A DNA stretch of 64,000 nt from DASXQK01 sp963757155 (GTDB lineage: Bacteria > Pseudomonadota > Alphaproteobacteria > Dongiales > Dongiaceae). A program made the translations under genes and the position numbers. The DNA is taken from assembly GCA_963757155.1 (NCBI GenBank), contig CAVWQS010000012.1, positions 62,001 through 126,000 on the forward strand, given 5' to 3'. This document shows positions 29,129 through 38,016 of the stretch, in pieces (position 1 is the first letter of the stretch; every line of letters begins with the position of its first letter). The notes under the pieces were generated by a model. It made no database searches, was not told the DNA's origin, and was given only the letters and a program-made list of their open reading frames with translations.

Positions 29129-30484
29129 CTACTTCCCAATACAGAACTCGCTGAAGATCCGATCCAGGATCTCTTCCACATCCACCCGTCCCGTGATCCG
29201 GCCCAGCGCCCGGGTCGCGAGGCGCAGATCCTCGACCCGGAGCTCGGGCAGCTCGGCGCCCTGGGCGCGGGCGAGGCAGGCGAGGCATTCCTCCAGGGCC
29301 TGACGGTGGCGAAGCCGGGTCAGGGCCGGCGCCTCGGTGAGCGACATGCGTTGGGAGACCTCGGCCTCGAGGGCTTGCATGAGCGGATCCGTGCCCCAGC
29401 CGGTGACGACCGAGACCGGCAGGGCCGGCCGGCCGGCGACCAGAGGCGAGAGCGGGATCGTGGCGTTCAGATCGACCTTGCTGATCAGCACCAGGCTGTT
29501 CTCGTCCACCAAAGCGGCCGAGGCCGGATCGATCGCCGGCCAGGCGGCGCCGTCGATGACGATCAGCTTCAGATCGGCATGCTCGGCCCGGGCCTGGGCG
29601 CGGCGGACCCCTTCGGCTTCGATCTCGTCCGTCACCTCCCGCAGGCCCGCAGTGTCCGCCAGGACCACGGGGAAGCCGGCGATGTCGAGATGGACCTCGA
29701 TGATGTCCCGGGTGGTGCCGGCGCGGGCCGAGACGATGGCCGCCTCGCGGCCGGCCAGGTAATTCAAAAGGCTCGACTTTCCGGCATTTGGCGCGCCCAG
29801 CAGAGCGATGGAAAGGCCATCGCGCAGCCGCTCGCCCCGGCGATCCCCAAGATGAGTCCTCGATCTCTTTCCGTAACCTGGCAATCCTCTGCTAGTTCAT
29901 CCGAGGCCAGGGTCCGCCGGCAAATCTTCCTCGGGAAAATCGATCGCCGCCTCCAGCCGCGCGAGCAACATGAGCAGATCGGCCCGCCAGCCCTCATAGA
30001 GCCGCGCCAGGGCCCCATCCATCTGACGAAGGGCCTGGCGGCGCTGGGCGGCGGTCTCCGCCTCCACGAGATCGGCGATGGCCTCGGCGGCGGTCAGGTC
30101 GAGCTTGCCGTTGTCGAAGGCCTGGCGGGTGAAGGCGCCGGGGCCCGCCGGCATCAGCCCCGGCACGGCGGCGAGCGCCGCCAGGGTCGCGGCCACCACG
30201 GCACGGCCGCCATGGAGATGGAATTCCGCCATATCTTCGCCGGTCTCGCTGCGGGGCCCGGGAAACCAGAGCACCAGCGCATCGTCGATCCGCTCGTCCC
30301 CCGCCGTCAGGCGCCGGAGGCCGGCCAGGCGCGCCGGCGGCGGCTCGCGTCCCGTCAGCGCCCTTATGGCATCGCCTGCCGCGGGGCCCGAAACGCGCAC
30401 CACCGCGATCGGCGCCTTCCCGGCGGCCGTGGCCGGCGCAAAGATCGTGGGCTTGGGGGGAAGCGTGGTCTTGGGCGGGAGCAC
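29129..30484 (-). CDS. mnmE: tRNA modification GTPase MnmE, three clustered frameshifts
   Basis: The N-terminal folate-binding domain is TIFAPATAAGKAPIAVVRVSG. The G domain has ALLGAPNAGKSSLLN (G1), GTTRD (G2) and DTAG (G3). The C-terminus FCIGK carries the catalytic Cys motif CxGK. Between about 29920 and 29855 the reading passes through all three frames (EEDLPAD, then LASDELAE, then QRIARLRKEIED, then HLGDRRGERLRDG), needing three single-base corrections in 65 bp. GTG start at 30482-30484. Repaired length is about 451 residues, the family norm. Works with MnmG in tRNA wobble modification. Confidence 0.92.
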
Positions 30485-30500
30485 GGGCGTGGCTTTGCCC

Positions 30501-30866
30501 TCAGCGCTGGGGCGGGGTTTTATCCTCGGGGTGCAGCATCAGCCGCTCGACCCGCCCCCCCTCGACCAGATGGCGGGTCAGGATCTCGTCCACCTCCTCG
30601 CGGGTCGTCACATTGTACCAGACGCCCTCGGGATAGATCACCATGGTCGGCCCGAGCTCGCAGCGGTCGAGGCAGAGGCTGCTGTTGATCCGCACATTCT
30701 TGATGCCGAGCTCCTTCGCCCGCAGCTTCATGTAGTCGCGCAGCTTCTCCGAGCCCTTGCGCTTGCAGGAGCCGCGGGGATGGCCCTCGGGGCGTTCATT
30801 GACGCAGCAGAACACATGCGCCTCGTAGAAGGCCGGCGGGTCGCCGGCCTTGGAGCGGTCACTCAT
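30501..30866 (-). CDS. Thioredoxin-like [2Fe-2S] ferredoxin
   Basis: 121 residues. Cysteines C20, C21, C34, C65 and C69 in HVFCCVNERPEGHPRGSC and NSSLCLDRCELGPTMVIYPEG match the thioredoxin-fold ferredoxin family, where four of them bind a 2Fe-2S cluster. YNVTTREEVDEILTRHLVEG is the conserved end of the fold. Cytoplasmic electron carrier; partner unknown. It follows directly upstream of mnmE on the same strand, 16 bp from the GTG start. Confidence 0.9.
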   Translation of the reverse strand: MSDRSKAGDPPAFYEAHVFCCVNERPEGHPRGSCKRKGSEKLRDYMKLRAKELGIKNVRINSSLCLDRCELGPTMVIYPEGVWYNVTTREEVDEILTRHLVEGGRVERLMLHPEDKTPPQR

Positions 30867-30918
30867 ATTCTCTCTCTTTTTGTTTCGCGCCCTTTTGGTT
30901 CTCGGGGCGCTTCTGAAT

Positions 30919-31131
30919 CTACTTCTTCCGGGGCTCGCCCATGCCGGCCCAGAAGGCGCCGCCGGGCATCCAGGCCTTCATGATCGTCTCGGGATCCATC
31001 GCGCCCATGGCGCCCATCATCTTCTCCTGCATCGCCTTCAGCATCTCCTGCTGCAGCGGCCCCAGATCGGGCAGGCCGAAGAAGGTCCGCGCCTCCTCGG
31101 GCGTGCAATCGATATCGATCTTCACTTTCAT
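30919..31131 (-). CDS. Small conserved protein (DUF6489-like)
   Basis: 70 residues: MKVKIDIDCTPEEARTFFGL followed by a Met-rich helix (MLKAMQEKMMGAMGAMDPE) and WMPGGAFWAGMGEPRK. The opening and the PGG-FW tail are characteristic of a small alphaproteobacterial family of unknown function. ATG at 31129-31131 follows GGGAGCAGGCCAT. It is 52 bp upstream of the ferredoxin gene and probably co-transcribed with it. Confidence 0.8.
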   Translation of the reverse strand: MKVKIDIDCTPEEARTFFGLPDLGPLQQEMLKAMQEKMMGAMGAMDPETIMKAWMPGGAFWAGMGEPRKK

Positions 31132-31246
31132 ATGGCCTGCTCCCTTGGGGGTGGCAATGTTCCCGCTAAGCCCCGACAAAGTTTACGGTTGAGTCCGCTC
31201 CCCACGCCAGCTTGTATGCGAGGGAAAGGATTGCCACCTTCCAGCC

Positions 31247-33331
31247 ATGGCCGAAAACCCATCCTCGAAAACCGCGCCCGCCGGCAACCGGCTGGGCCAG
31301 GAGACGAGCCCCTATCTGCTGCAGCACAAGGACAATCCTGTGCATTGGCAGGCCTGGGGGCCCGAGGCGCTGGCCCAGGCCAAGGCCGAGCAGAAGCCGA
31401 TCCTGCTCTCCGTCGGCTATGCCGCCTGCCATTGGTGCCATGTCATGGCCCATGAGAGCTTCGAGAGCGAGGCGACGGCCGCGCTCATGAACGACCTCTA
31501 TGTCAGCATCAAGGTCGACCGCGAGGAGCGGCCCGACCTCGACGCCATCTATCAATCGGCCCTGGCCTTGCTCGGCCAGCAGGGCGGCTGGCCCCTCACC
31601 ATGTTCCTGACGCCCGACGGCCATCCCTTCTGGGGCGGCACCTATTTCCCGCCGGAGCAGCGCTGGGGACGGCCCGGCTTCCCCCAGGTGCTGCGCGCCA
31701 TCGCCGACACCTATCACAGCGATCCCGACAAAGTCGCGACAAACGTCGCCGCTTTGCAGGAAGCGCTGGGCAAGCTCGCTCTGCCCGAGGCGGGCGCCAG
31801 CGTCGGGCCCGAAATCCTCGATCGCATCGCCGAGCGTCTGCTGCAGGAGGTCGATCTCGTCCATGGCGGCATCGGCGGGGCGCCGAAATTCCCGCAGATG
31901 CCGATCTTCGAGCTGTTCTGGCGTGCCTGGAAGCGCGGCGGCGATGCCCGCTATCGCGAGGCGGTCGACATCACGCTGCGGCGCATGTGCCAGGGCGGCA
32001 TCTACGATCATCTCGGCGGCGGCTTCTCCCGCTACGCCACCGACGCCGAATGGCTGGTGCCGCATTTCGAGAAAATGCTCTACGACAATGCCGCTCTGCT
32101 CGATCTGCTGGCCCTGGTCTGGCAGGAGAGCCGCGAGCCGCTCTATGAGCAGCGCATCCGCGAGATCGTCGCCTGGCTGCTGCGCGAGATGCTGACCCCC
32201 GCCGAGGCCATCGCCGGCCGGCGCGCCTTCGCCAGCGCGCTCGATGCCGATAGCGAGGGCGTGGAAGGCAAGTTCTACGTCTGGACCGAAGCGGAGATCG
32301 ACGAGGTGCTCGGCGCCGATGCACCGCTGTTCAAGCAGCATTACGACGTCCGCCCCGAGGGCAATTGGGAAGAGCATACGATCCTCAATCGCAGCGCCCG
32401 GCCGCTGCTGATGGATGACGCGACCGAGGCGGCGCTTGCAGGATCGCGCGCCAAGCTCCTCGCCCGGCGCGACGGCCGCATCCGCCCGGGATTCGACGAC
32501 AAGGTGCTGGCGGATTGGAACGGGCTGATGATCGCCGCCTTGGCCCGCGCCGGCGCGCTTTTCGGCGAGCCGGCCTGGATCGAGGCGGCGCGCGCGGCCT
32601 TCGACTTCGTGCGCCAGGAGATGACGATGGAAGGCCGGCTGCGCCATAGCTGGCGTCTCGGCCGCGCCCGCCATCCCGCGACCCTCGACGACTACGCCAA
32701 TATGTCCCGTGCCGCCCTCGCCCTTTCCGAGGCGACGGGCGACAAGAGCTACATCGCCGTGGCGGAGGGTTGGGTCGCGATCCTCGACACGCAGTATTGG
32801 GACAGCGCCGGCGGCGGCTATTTCTTCACCGCCGGAGATACCAGGGATGTGATCATCCGCAGCAAGACCGCCATAGATCATGCGGTCCCCTCCGGCAATG
32901 CCACCATGGTGGGGGTGCTGGCGCGGCTCTATTACCTCACCGGCAAGCATGCCTATCGCGACCGGGCCGATGCGCTGGTGGGCGCTTTCGCCGGCGAGAT
33001 CGGCCGCAATTTCTTCCCCCTGGCGAGCTTCATCAATGCCCAGACCTTCCTGCAGAAGGCGGTGCAAGTGGTGATCGCCGGCGAGCCGGGCGCGCCCGAT
33101 ACCCTGGCGATGCTGGACGCGCTGCGGCGCCGCTCGCTTCCCGATCTTCTGCTCACCACCGTCGGCCCCGGCGAGATGCTGCCCGAGGGCCATCCCGCTC
33201 ATGGCAAGGGCATAGCGAAACCGAAGAACGGCGGCGCGCCCACCGCCACCGCTTATGTCTGCCAGGCCATGACCTGCTCGCTCCCCATCACCGATCCCCT
33301 CGGCCTAGGAGCCGTCCTCGATCATGTCTGA
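31247..33331 (+). CDS. Thioredoxin-domain protein of the DUF255 / YyaL family
   Basis: 694 residues, full length. The N-terminal DUF255 thioredoxin-like domain has NRLGQETSPYLLQHKDNPVHW and the CHWC motif (C61-C64) in AACHWCHVMAHESFE. The rest is an (alpha/alpha)6 barrel like N-acylglucosamine epimerases (GGIGGAPKFPQMPIFELFWR, LVPHFEKMLYDNA). The biochemical activity of the family is not firmly known. The last 8 bp overlap the start of the ogt-like gene, indicating co-translation. Divergent from the DUF6489-like gene. Confidence 0.92.
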   Translation: MAENPSSKTAPAGNRLGQETSPYLLQHKDNPVHWQAWGPEALAQAKAEQKPILLSVGYAACHWCHVMAHESFESEATAALMNDLYVSIKVDREERPDLDAIYQSALALLGQQGGWPLTMFLTPDGHPFWGGTYFPPEQRWGRPGFPQVLRAIADTYHSDPDKVATNVAALQEALGKLALPEAGASVGPEILDRIAERLLQEVDLVHGGIGGAPKFPQMPIFELFWRAWKRGGDARYREAVDITLRRMCQGGIYDHLGGGFSRYATDAEWLVPHFEKMLYDNAALLDLLALVWQESREPLYEQRIREIVAWLLREMLTPAEAIAGRRAFASALDADSEGVEGKFYVWTEAEIDEVLGADAPLFKQHYDVRPEGNWEEHTILNRSARPLLMDDATEAALAGSRAKLLARRDGRIRPGFDDKVLADWNGLMIAALARAGALFGEPAWIEAARAAFDFVRQEMTMEGRLRHSWRLGRARHPATLDDYANMSRAALALSEATGDKSYIAVAEGWVAILDTQYWDSAGGGYFFTAGDTRDVIIRSKTAIDHAVPSGNATMVGVLARLYYLTGKHAYRDRADALVGAFAGEIGRNFFPLASFINAQTFLQKAVQVVIAGEPGAPDTLAMLDALRRRSLPDLLLTTVGPGEMLPEGHPAHGKGIAKPKNGGAPTATAYVCQAMTCSLPITDPLGLGAVLDHV

Positions 33332-33803
33332 GATCAGCAACTCCCCGATCAGCGAAATCGGCGTCGACACACCCATCGGCCCCCTCACCTTGCGCGAGCG
33401 CGATGGCGCCCTCGTCGCCGTCGGCTGGGGCAAGCCCGCGACGGAGCAGGAGACGCCGCTGCTGCTCGCCGCCAAGGCGCAGCTCGACGGCTATTTCTTC
33501 TGCAAGCTGGAGCGCTTCGAGCTGACGCTGGCGCCGGTCGGCAGCAAATTCGATCGCCAGGTCTGGGATGCCATGCTGGCGATCCCCTATGGCCGCACCC
33601 TCACCTATGGCGAGATCGCCGCCAAGATCGGCGGCAATGCCCGCGATGTCGGCGGAGCCTGCGGGCGCAACCCCATTCCCATCATCATCCCCTGCCACCG
33701 CGTGATGGGCGCCAATGGCATGCTGACCGGCTATAGCGGAGGGCAAGGCGTCGAGACCAAGCAGGCCCTGCTTGCCCTTGAGGGCGTGCTCCTGCCTCTT
33801 TAG
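33324..33803 (+). CDS. Methylated-DNA--protein-cysteine methyltransferase (Ogt-type)
   Basis: 159 residues. The acceptor cysteine C124 is in NPIPIIIPCHRVMGANG. FDRQVWDAMLAIPYGRTLTYGEIA is the helix-turn-helix DNA-binding segment. It repairs O6-alkylguanine by irreversible self-alkylation. The segment before the catalytic domain is short but complete for the Ogt class, and there is no Ada regulatory domain. ATG overlaps the end of the DUF255 gene. Confidence 0.93.
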   Translation: MSEISNSPISEIGVDTPIGPLTLRERDGALVAVGWGKPATEQETPLLLAAKAQLDGYFFCKLERFELTLAPVGSKFDRQVWDAMLAIPYGRTLTYGEIAAKIGGNARDVGGACGRNPIPIIIPCHRVMGANGMLTGYSGGQGVETKQALLALEGVLLPL

Positions 33804-33844
33804 TCTCATCCGTCCTCGTCTTCCTCAGCCTCGGAGAGAACGCC

Positions 33845-34822
33845 ATGCGCAGCCACGCCATCCGCTTCCATGAGACCGGCGGCCCTGACAAGTTCAAATG
33901 GGAAGAGGTGGAGGTCGGCGATCCGGGTCAAGGCGAGATCCTGATCCGCCATACGGCCGTGGGCCTCAACTACATCGACGTCTATCACCGCACGGGCCTC
34001 TACAAGGTACCGCTGCCCTCGGGCATCGGCCTCGAGGCGGCGGGGGTCGTCGAGAAAGTCGGGCCGGGTGTCACCGATCTGAAGCCAGGCGACCGCGTCG
34101 CTTATGCCTCCGGGCCGCTGGGTGCCTATGCCGAGGCCCGGCTCTATCCGGCCGACCGCGCGGTCAAGCTGCCCGAGGGCATCTCGGACCGCCTGGGTGC
34201 CGCCATGATGCTCCAGGGCATGACCGTCGAATATCTCATCCGCCGCACCTTCCCGGTGAAGGCCGGCCAGACCGTGCTGCTCCATGCCGCGGCCGGCGGC
34301 ATCGGGCTGATCGCCAGCCAATGGCTGAAGCATATCGGCGCCATCGTCATCGGTACCGCCGGCAGCCCGGAGAAGATGGCGCTCGCCAAGGCCCATGGCT
34401 GCGATCATGTGCTGGACTCCCGCAAGGACGACATCGCCAAGCGCGTTCGCGAGCTGACCGGCGGCAAGGGCGTGCCGGTGGTCTATGACGGCGTCGGCAA
34501 GGATAGCTTCCAGGCCTCCCTCGACAGCCTGGCGCCGCGCGGCATGTTCGTCAGCTTCGGCAATGCCTCCGGTCCGGTGCCGCCCTTCGAGCCTGTGATC
34601 CTCTCGGCCAAGGGCTCGCTCTATTTCACCCGGCCTTCGCTGATGGCCTATGTCGCCACCCGGCAGGAGCTGGTCGATTCGGCCCAGGCGCTGTTCGATG
34701 TCGTCCTCAAGGGCGCCGTCAAGATCGAGGTCCATCAGACCTATCCGCTGAAGGAGGCGGCCCAGGCCCATCGCGATCTCGAGGCGCGCAAGACCACCGG
34801 CTCGACCATTCTGCTGCCCTGA
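33845..34822 (+). CDS. NADPH:quinone oxidoreductase (zeta-crystallin-like, MDR superfamily)
   Basis: 325 residues. The N-terminal GroES-like domain contains the quinone-oxidoreductase signature (VGLNYIDVYHRTGLY). The Rossmann part has LLHAAAGGIGLIASQWLKHI and VIGTAGSPEKMALAKAHGCD. There are no zinc-binding cysteines, as expected for this class. ATG is preceded by CGGAGAGAACGCC. One-electron reduction of quinones with NADPH in the cytoplasm is expected. Third gene of a plus-strand run. Confidence 0.92.
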   Translation: MRSHAIRFHETGGPDKFKWEEVEVGDPGQGEILIRHTAVGLNYIDVYHRTGLYKVPLPSGIGLEAAGVVEKVGPGVTDLKPGDRVAYASGPLGAYAEARLYPADRAVKLPEGISDRLGAAMMLQGMTVEYLIRRTFPVKAGQTVLLHAAAGGIGLIASQWLKHIGAIVIGTAGSPEKMALAKAHGCDHVLDSRKDDIAKRVRELTGGKGVPVVYDGVGKDSFQASLDSLAPRGMFVSFGNASGPVPPFEPVILSAKGSLYFTRPSLMAYVATRQELVDSAQALFDVVLKGAVKIEVHQTYPLKEAAQAHRDLEARKTTGSTILLP

Positions 34823-34833
34823 ACATCGCGCGC

Positions 34834-35412
34834 ATGAGCGGGGAGCGCTCCATCTTCTGGCAGCCCTGGCAGGGCCAGGGGATGGAGCATCTGCGCCTGA
34901 CCTTCCATGAGGATCACATCGTCGCCCACGGCGATGTCATGGCCATCGCAGGATCCTCGCCCTTTCGGCTGCGCTACAAGATCAAATGCGATTCCGGCTG
35001 GCATACCCGCAAGCTCGACCTCGAGGTCCATGATCTGCATGGCTGCCGCGAGCGCCACGTCAAGGCGGACGGCCAAGGCAATTGGCGGGATGCCGAGCAT
35101 GGCGAGCTGACGGAGCTCGCCGGCTGCCTCGATGTCGATATCTCGGCCACGCCCTTCACCAATACCCTGGCGCTGCGCCGCCTCGATCTCCAGCAAGGCG
35201 AGAACGCGTCCCTCACCGTCGCCTATGTCAAGCTGCCCGAGCTCACCTTCCGCCCGGTCTCCCAGCGCTACAGCTGCAACTGGCGGGCCCCCACCGGCTG
35301 CATCGTCACCTATGAAGGCCTCTTCCGCGGCTTCAAGGCCGATCTGGCGCTGGATGCCGACGGGCTGGTGATCGATTATCCCGAGACCTTCCGGCGCATC
35401 GGGCCGCGCTAG
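34834..35412 (+). CDS. Putative glycolipid-binding family protein (PF06475-like)
   Basis: 192 residues, no signal peptide. The sequence FWQPWQGQGMEHLRLTFHED, LRYKIKCDSGWHTRKLDLEV, GCLDVDISATPFTNTLALRR and YVKLPELTFRPVSQRY matches the small family named after structural similarity to LolA/LolB-type lipoprotein carriers; no activity is proven. It starts 11 bp after the quinone oxidoreductase and is likely part of the same transcript. Confidence 0.85.
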   Translation: MSGERSIFWQPWQGQGMEHLRLTFHEDHIVAHGDVMAIAGSSPFRLRYKIKCDSGWHTRKLDLEVHDLHGCRERHVKADGQGNWRDAEHGELTELAGCLDVDISATPFTNTLALRRLDLQQGENASLTVAYVKLPELTFRPVSQRYSCNWRAPTGCIVTYEGLFRGFKADLALDADGLVIDYPETFRRIGPR

Positions 35413-35471
35413 TTCAATCTCGAAATCGCTGTGGCTGTCCGGCTGACACCGACATGCCTCGCTCCCTCACC

Positions 35472-35661
35472 CGTCATGGTCGGCGAAGGCCGACCATCCA
35501 CGAGTTTATCCGCCTTGGATCCGGTGCTTGTCGGAGTTCTCGGTCATCGAGGTTGCCTTCCCCGGAGGTTCACCACGGACTTGGCGATCTCGCGGGATGA
35601 TCAATAACAGAGCTCCGTGGCTTGCAAACTCGTGGATGGCCGGCCTTCGCCGACCATGACG
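35472..35661. repeat. Palindromic repeat copy 3: 35-bp inverted repeats around a 120-bp core
   Basis: Arms at 35472-35506 and 35627-35661 are reverse complements at 34 of 35 positions and follow the same design as the other copies (GTCATGGTCGGCGAAGGCCG). Unlike them the arms are 120 bp apart. The tail ATGACGGAATAGAGAGTGAG beyond the right arm is identical to that of copy 1. It fills the 308-bp gap between convergent genes; no gene was seen. Confidence 0.8.
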
Positions 35662-35720
35662 GAATAGAGAGTGAGGCTCACCAGCTAGATATTAGATGCC
35701 CCCGCCCGTGGCTGCCCGAG

Positions 35721-36464
35721 CTAGCTCCGCTTCCCCGCGGTGACGCCGCCGTCCAGCGTCCAGACGCTGCCGGTGGCGAAGGAGGCGGCCGGCGAGGCGG
35801 CGAAGAGGATGGCTTCGGCGATCTCGCGAGGCTCCGCGACACGGCCGAGCAGCGTGTTGTCAGCCCATTGCTGGCGGGCCGCGGCGGGATCGGGGGATCG
35901 CGCGATGCTGGCCCGCATTATCTCGGTATCGACGGGGCCGGGGCAGATGCAGATTGCACGGACCTCGGGCGCCAGCTCGACGGCCAGCGCCAGGGTCAGG
36001 CCGACGAGCCCGCCCTTGGACGCGCCATAGGCGCTGCAGCGGGGATAGCCCAGCAAAGCGGCATCCGAAGCGATGTTGACGATCACGCCCCGGCGCCGGC
36101 GCAAGCCGGGCAGCAGGCTCGCCGACAGGATCCAGGGCGCGGTCAGATTGACGGCCAGCGTCTTCTGCCAATAGGCCGCGTCCACCGCCTCGATGGGCCG
36201 CTCCTCATAGATACCCGCCGCATTCACCAGCACGTCGAGCTCACCCGCCTCGGCCGCGAGACGCCGGCATTGGCCCCGATCGGCCAGATCGGCGGCGATC
36301 CCCTCGGCCGACGGCAACTCTGCCAAAGCGGGGGCCAAGGCTTCGGCTGTCGGTCCGTGCAGCAGCAGGGTTGCCCCACGTTCGAGGAAGAGCCGCGCCG
36401 CCGCCAGGCCGATGCCCCGTGCCGAGCCCGTGACCAGCACGCGCTTGCCCCGGAAATCCTCCAT
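35721..36464 (-). CDS. Short-chain dehydrogenase/reductase (SDR)
   Basis: 247 residues. Cofactor motif VLVTGSARGIGLAAARLFLE. VNAAGIYEE is the NNAG equivalent, and the catalytic Ser-Tyr-Lys lie in NIASDAALLGYPRCSAYGASKGG. The C-terminal GSVWTLDGGVTAGKRS is typical of sugar or polyol dehydrogenases. Its ATG (36462-36464) overlaps the stop of the preceding SDR gene, so the two are translationally coupled at the end of an ABC-transporter operon. Substrate unknown; probably the imported compound. Confidence 0.9.
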   Translation of the reverse strand: MEDFRGKRVLVTGSARGIGLAAARLFLERGATLLLHGPTAEALAPALAELPSAEGIAADLADRGQCRRLAAEAGELDVLVNAAGIYEERPIEAVDAAYWQKTLAVNLTAPWILSASLLPGLRRRRGVIVNIASDAALLGYPRCSAYGASKGGLVGLTLALAVELAPEVRAICICPGPVDTEIMRASIARSPDPAAARQQWADNTLLGRVAEPREIAEAILFAASPAASFATGSVWTLDGGVTAGKRS

Positions 36465-37234
36465 CACCCGCGCCCCGCCGTGCTGCCGCCGTCGATGGCG
36501 AGCGCCGCCCCGGTCACGAAGGACGCCGCGGGCGAGGCGATCGCGAGGACGAAGGCCGCCACCTCCGCCGGATCCGCCAGCCGGCCCAGCGGGTGATAGG
36601 TCTCGAAGCTCTTGTAATAGACTGCGGGATCGCCGCTGGCCTCGGCACAGTCGCGCATCAGCTCGGTATCCATGGCCCCGGGGCAGACCGCATTGACGCG
36701 GATGCCCGCCGGCGCCAGCTCGACCGCCAGCGCCCGGGTCAAGGCCACCAGACCGTGCTTCGCCGTGACATAGGCCACGTTATTGGCGACGGCATGGAGG
36801 CCGAGCTCCGAGGCGATATTGACGATGCTGCCCTTGCTCGCCCGCAGCAGCGGCAATGCCGCTTGGGCCGCGAAGAAGGGTGCGCGCAGATCGACATCGA
36901 GATGGAGATCCCAATGGGCGTCGTCCGTCGTCTCGATCGGCCGCTCGATATTGACCGCGGCATTGTTGATCAGGATATCCAGCCGGCCGAAGGCCGCGGC
37001 CGCTTGGGAAACGGCCACCACCGGACCGTCCCTCGTGGCCAGGTCAGCCGGCGCGGCGCGCAGCCGCGGGCCGCCGCCGAGGCGGTCGATGGCGGCCGCG
37101 ACGCTCGGCGCCGTGCGATCATTGAGTACGACCGAGGCCCCCGCATCATGGAGCGCCCGCGCGATGGCGAAGCCGAGACCGCGGGCAGCACCCGTCACCA
37201 GCGCGACGCGCCCGGTGAAATCGAAACCGCTCAT
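36464..37234 (-). CDS. Short-chain dehydrogenase/reductase (SDR)
   Basis: 256 residues. ALVTGAARGLGFAIARALHD binds NAD(P), LINNAAVNIERP is the NNAG region, and catalysis uses NIASELGLHAVANNVAYVTAKHG. The end reads GAALAIDGGSTAGRG. The ATG overlaps the TGA of the upstream permease gene, and its own stop overlaps the next SDR start. Paired SDRs behind a polyamine-type ABC importer suggest a two-step oxidation or epimerization of the imported substrate; this is inference. Confidence 0.9.
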   Translation of the reverse strand: MSGFDFTGRVALVTGAARGLGFAIARALHDAGASVVLNDRTAPSVAAAIDRLGGGPRLRAAPADLATRDGPVVAVSQAAAAFGRLDILINNAAVNIERPIETTDDAHWDLHLDVDLRAPFFAAQAALPLLRASKGSIVNIASELGLHAVANNVAYVTAKHGLVALTRALAVELAPAGIRVNAVCPGAMDTELMRDCAEASGDPAVYYKSFETYHPLGRLADPAEVAAFVLAIASPAASFVTGAALAIDGGSTAGRG

Positions 37235-38016
37235 CCGCGATAGCGGCTGAGGCTGAGCGCCAGCATGCAGGAGCCGATGCTGAGCGCGATCAACAGGGTC
37301 GCCATGGCGTTGACGGTAGGATCGAGGGAGGTGCGCACCATGCCCCAGACCAGCGTGGGCAAGGTATTGCCGCCGCCGATGGTGAAGAAGGTGATGACGA
37401 AATCATCGAGGGAGATCGAGAGTGCGATGAGCCCGGCCCCGACGATGGTCGGCCGGATGATCGGCAAAGTGACGGTGCGAAACGCGGTCCAGGCCGAGGC
37501 GCCGAGGTCGCGGGCGCTGTCGATGACCGCGCGGTCGAAGCTCGCCATGCGCGCATAGACGATCAGGATCACGAAGGGCTGCGCGATCACCAGCTGACCC
37601 AGGGTCACGGTCAGGAGATTGAGGCGAAGATCGAGGAAGCGGACGAAGAAGCAGATCAGCGAGACACCGATGATGAGGGCCGGCATCGTCATCGGCAGGC
37701 TCAAGGTGGCGATGATGCCGCCCGCCCGGCGCGCCGGCAGCCTCGCCAAGGCGAGCGCCGCCATGGTGCCAATGACGACCGAGGCGAGCGCGACCCCCGA
37801 TCCCACGATCAGGCTGTTCTCCAGCGCCGGCCAGAAGGAACGGTTGTCGAATAGCCTGAGGTACCAGTCGAAGGTGAAGCCGGTGAGCGGCAGGCTGGTC
37901 AGCGCCGAGCGGTTGAAGCTGAAGACGATCACCAGCAGGATCGGCGTGATCATGAACAGCAGCACCAGCAGGGAGAAGCCCTGCCAGAGCAGATCCACCT
38001 TGCGCTGGCCACTCAT
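37231..38016 (-). CDS. ABC transporter permease (PotC-like)
   Basis: 261 residues with about six membrane helices (first: SLLVLLFMITPILLVIVFSF). The EAA loop that contacts the ATPase reads IDSARDLGASAWTAFRTVTLP. ATG at 38014-38016 overlaps the stop of the other permease (ATGA). Inner-membrane component of a spermidine/putrescine-type importer. No ATPase gene is in this operon. Confidence 0.92.
   Translation of the reverse strand: MSGQRKVDLLWQGFSLLVLLFMITPILLVIVFSFNRSALTSLPLTGFTFDWYLRLFDNRSFWPALENSLIVGSGVALASVVIGTMAALALARLPARRAGGIIATLSLPMTMPALIIGVSLICFFVRFLDLRLNLLTVTLGQLVIAQPFVILIVYARMASFDRAVIDSARDLGASAWTAFRTVTLPIIRPTIVGAGLIALSISLDDFVITFFTIGGGNTLPTLVWGMVRTSLDPTVNAMATLLIALSIGSCMLALSLSRYRG

Noticed and set aside
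31166..33202. 678-codon frame antisense to the DUF255 gene
   Set aside because: Same shadow effect; no motif and no ribosome site, whereas the sense strand has the CHWC thioredoxin-like protein.
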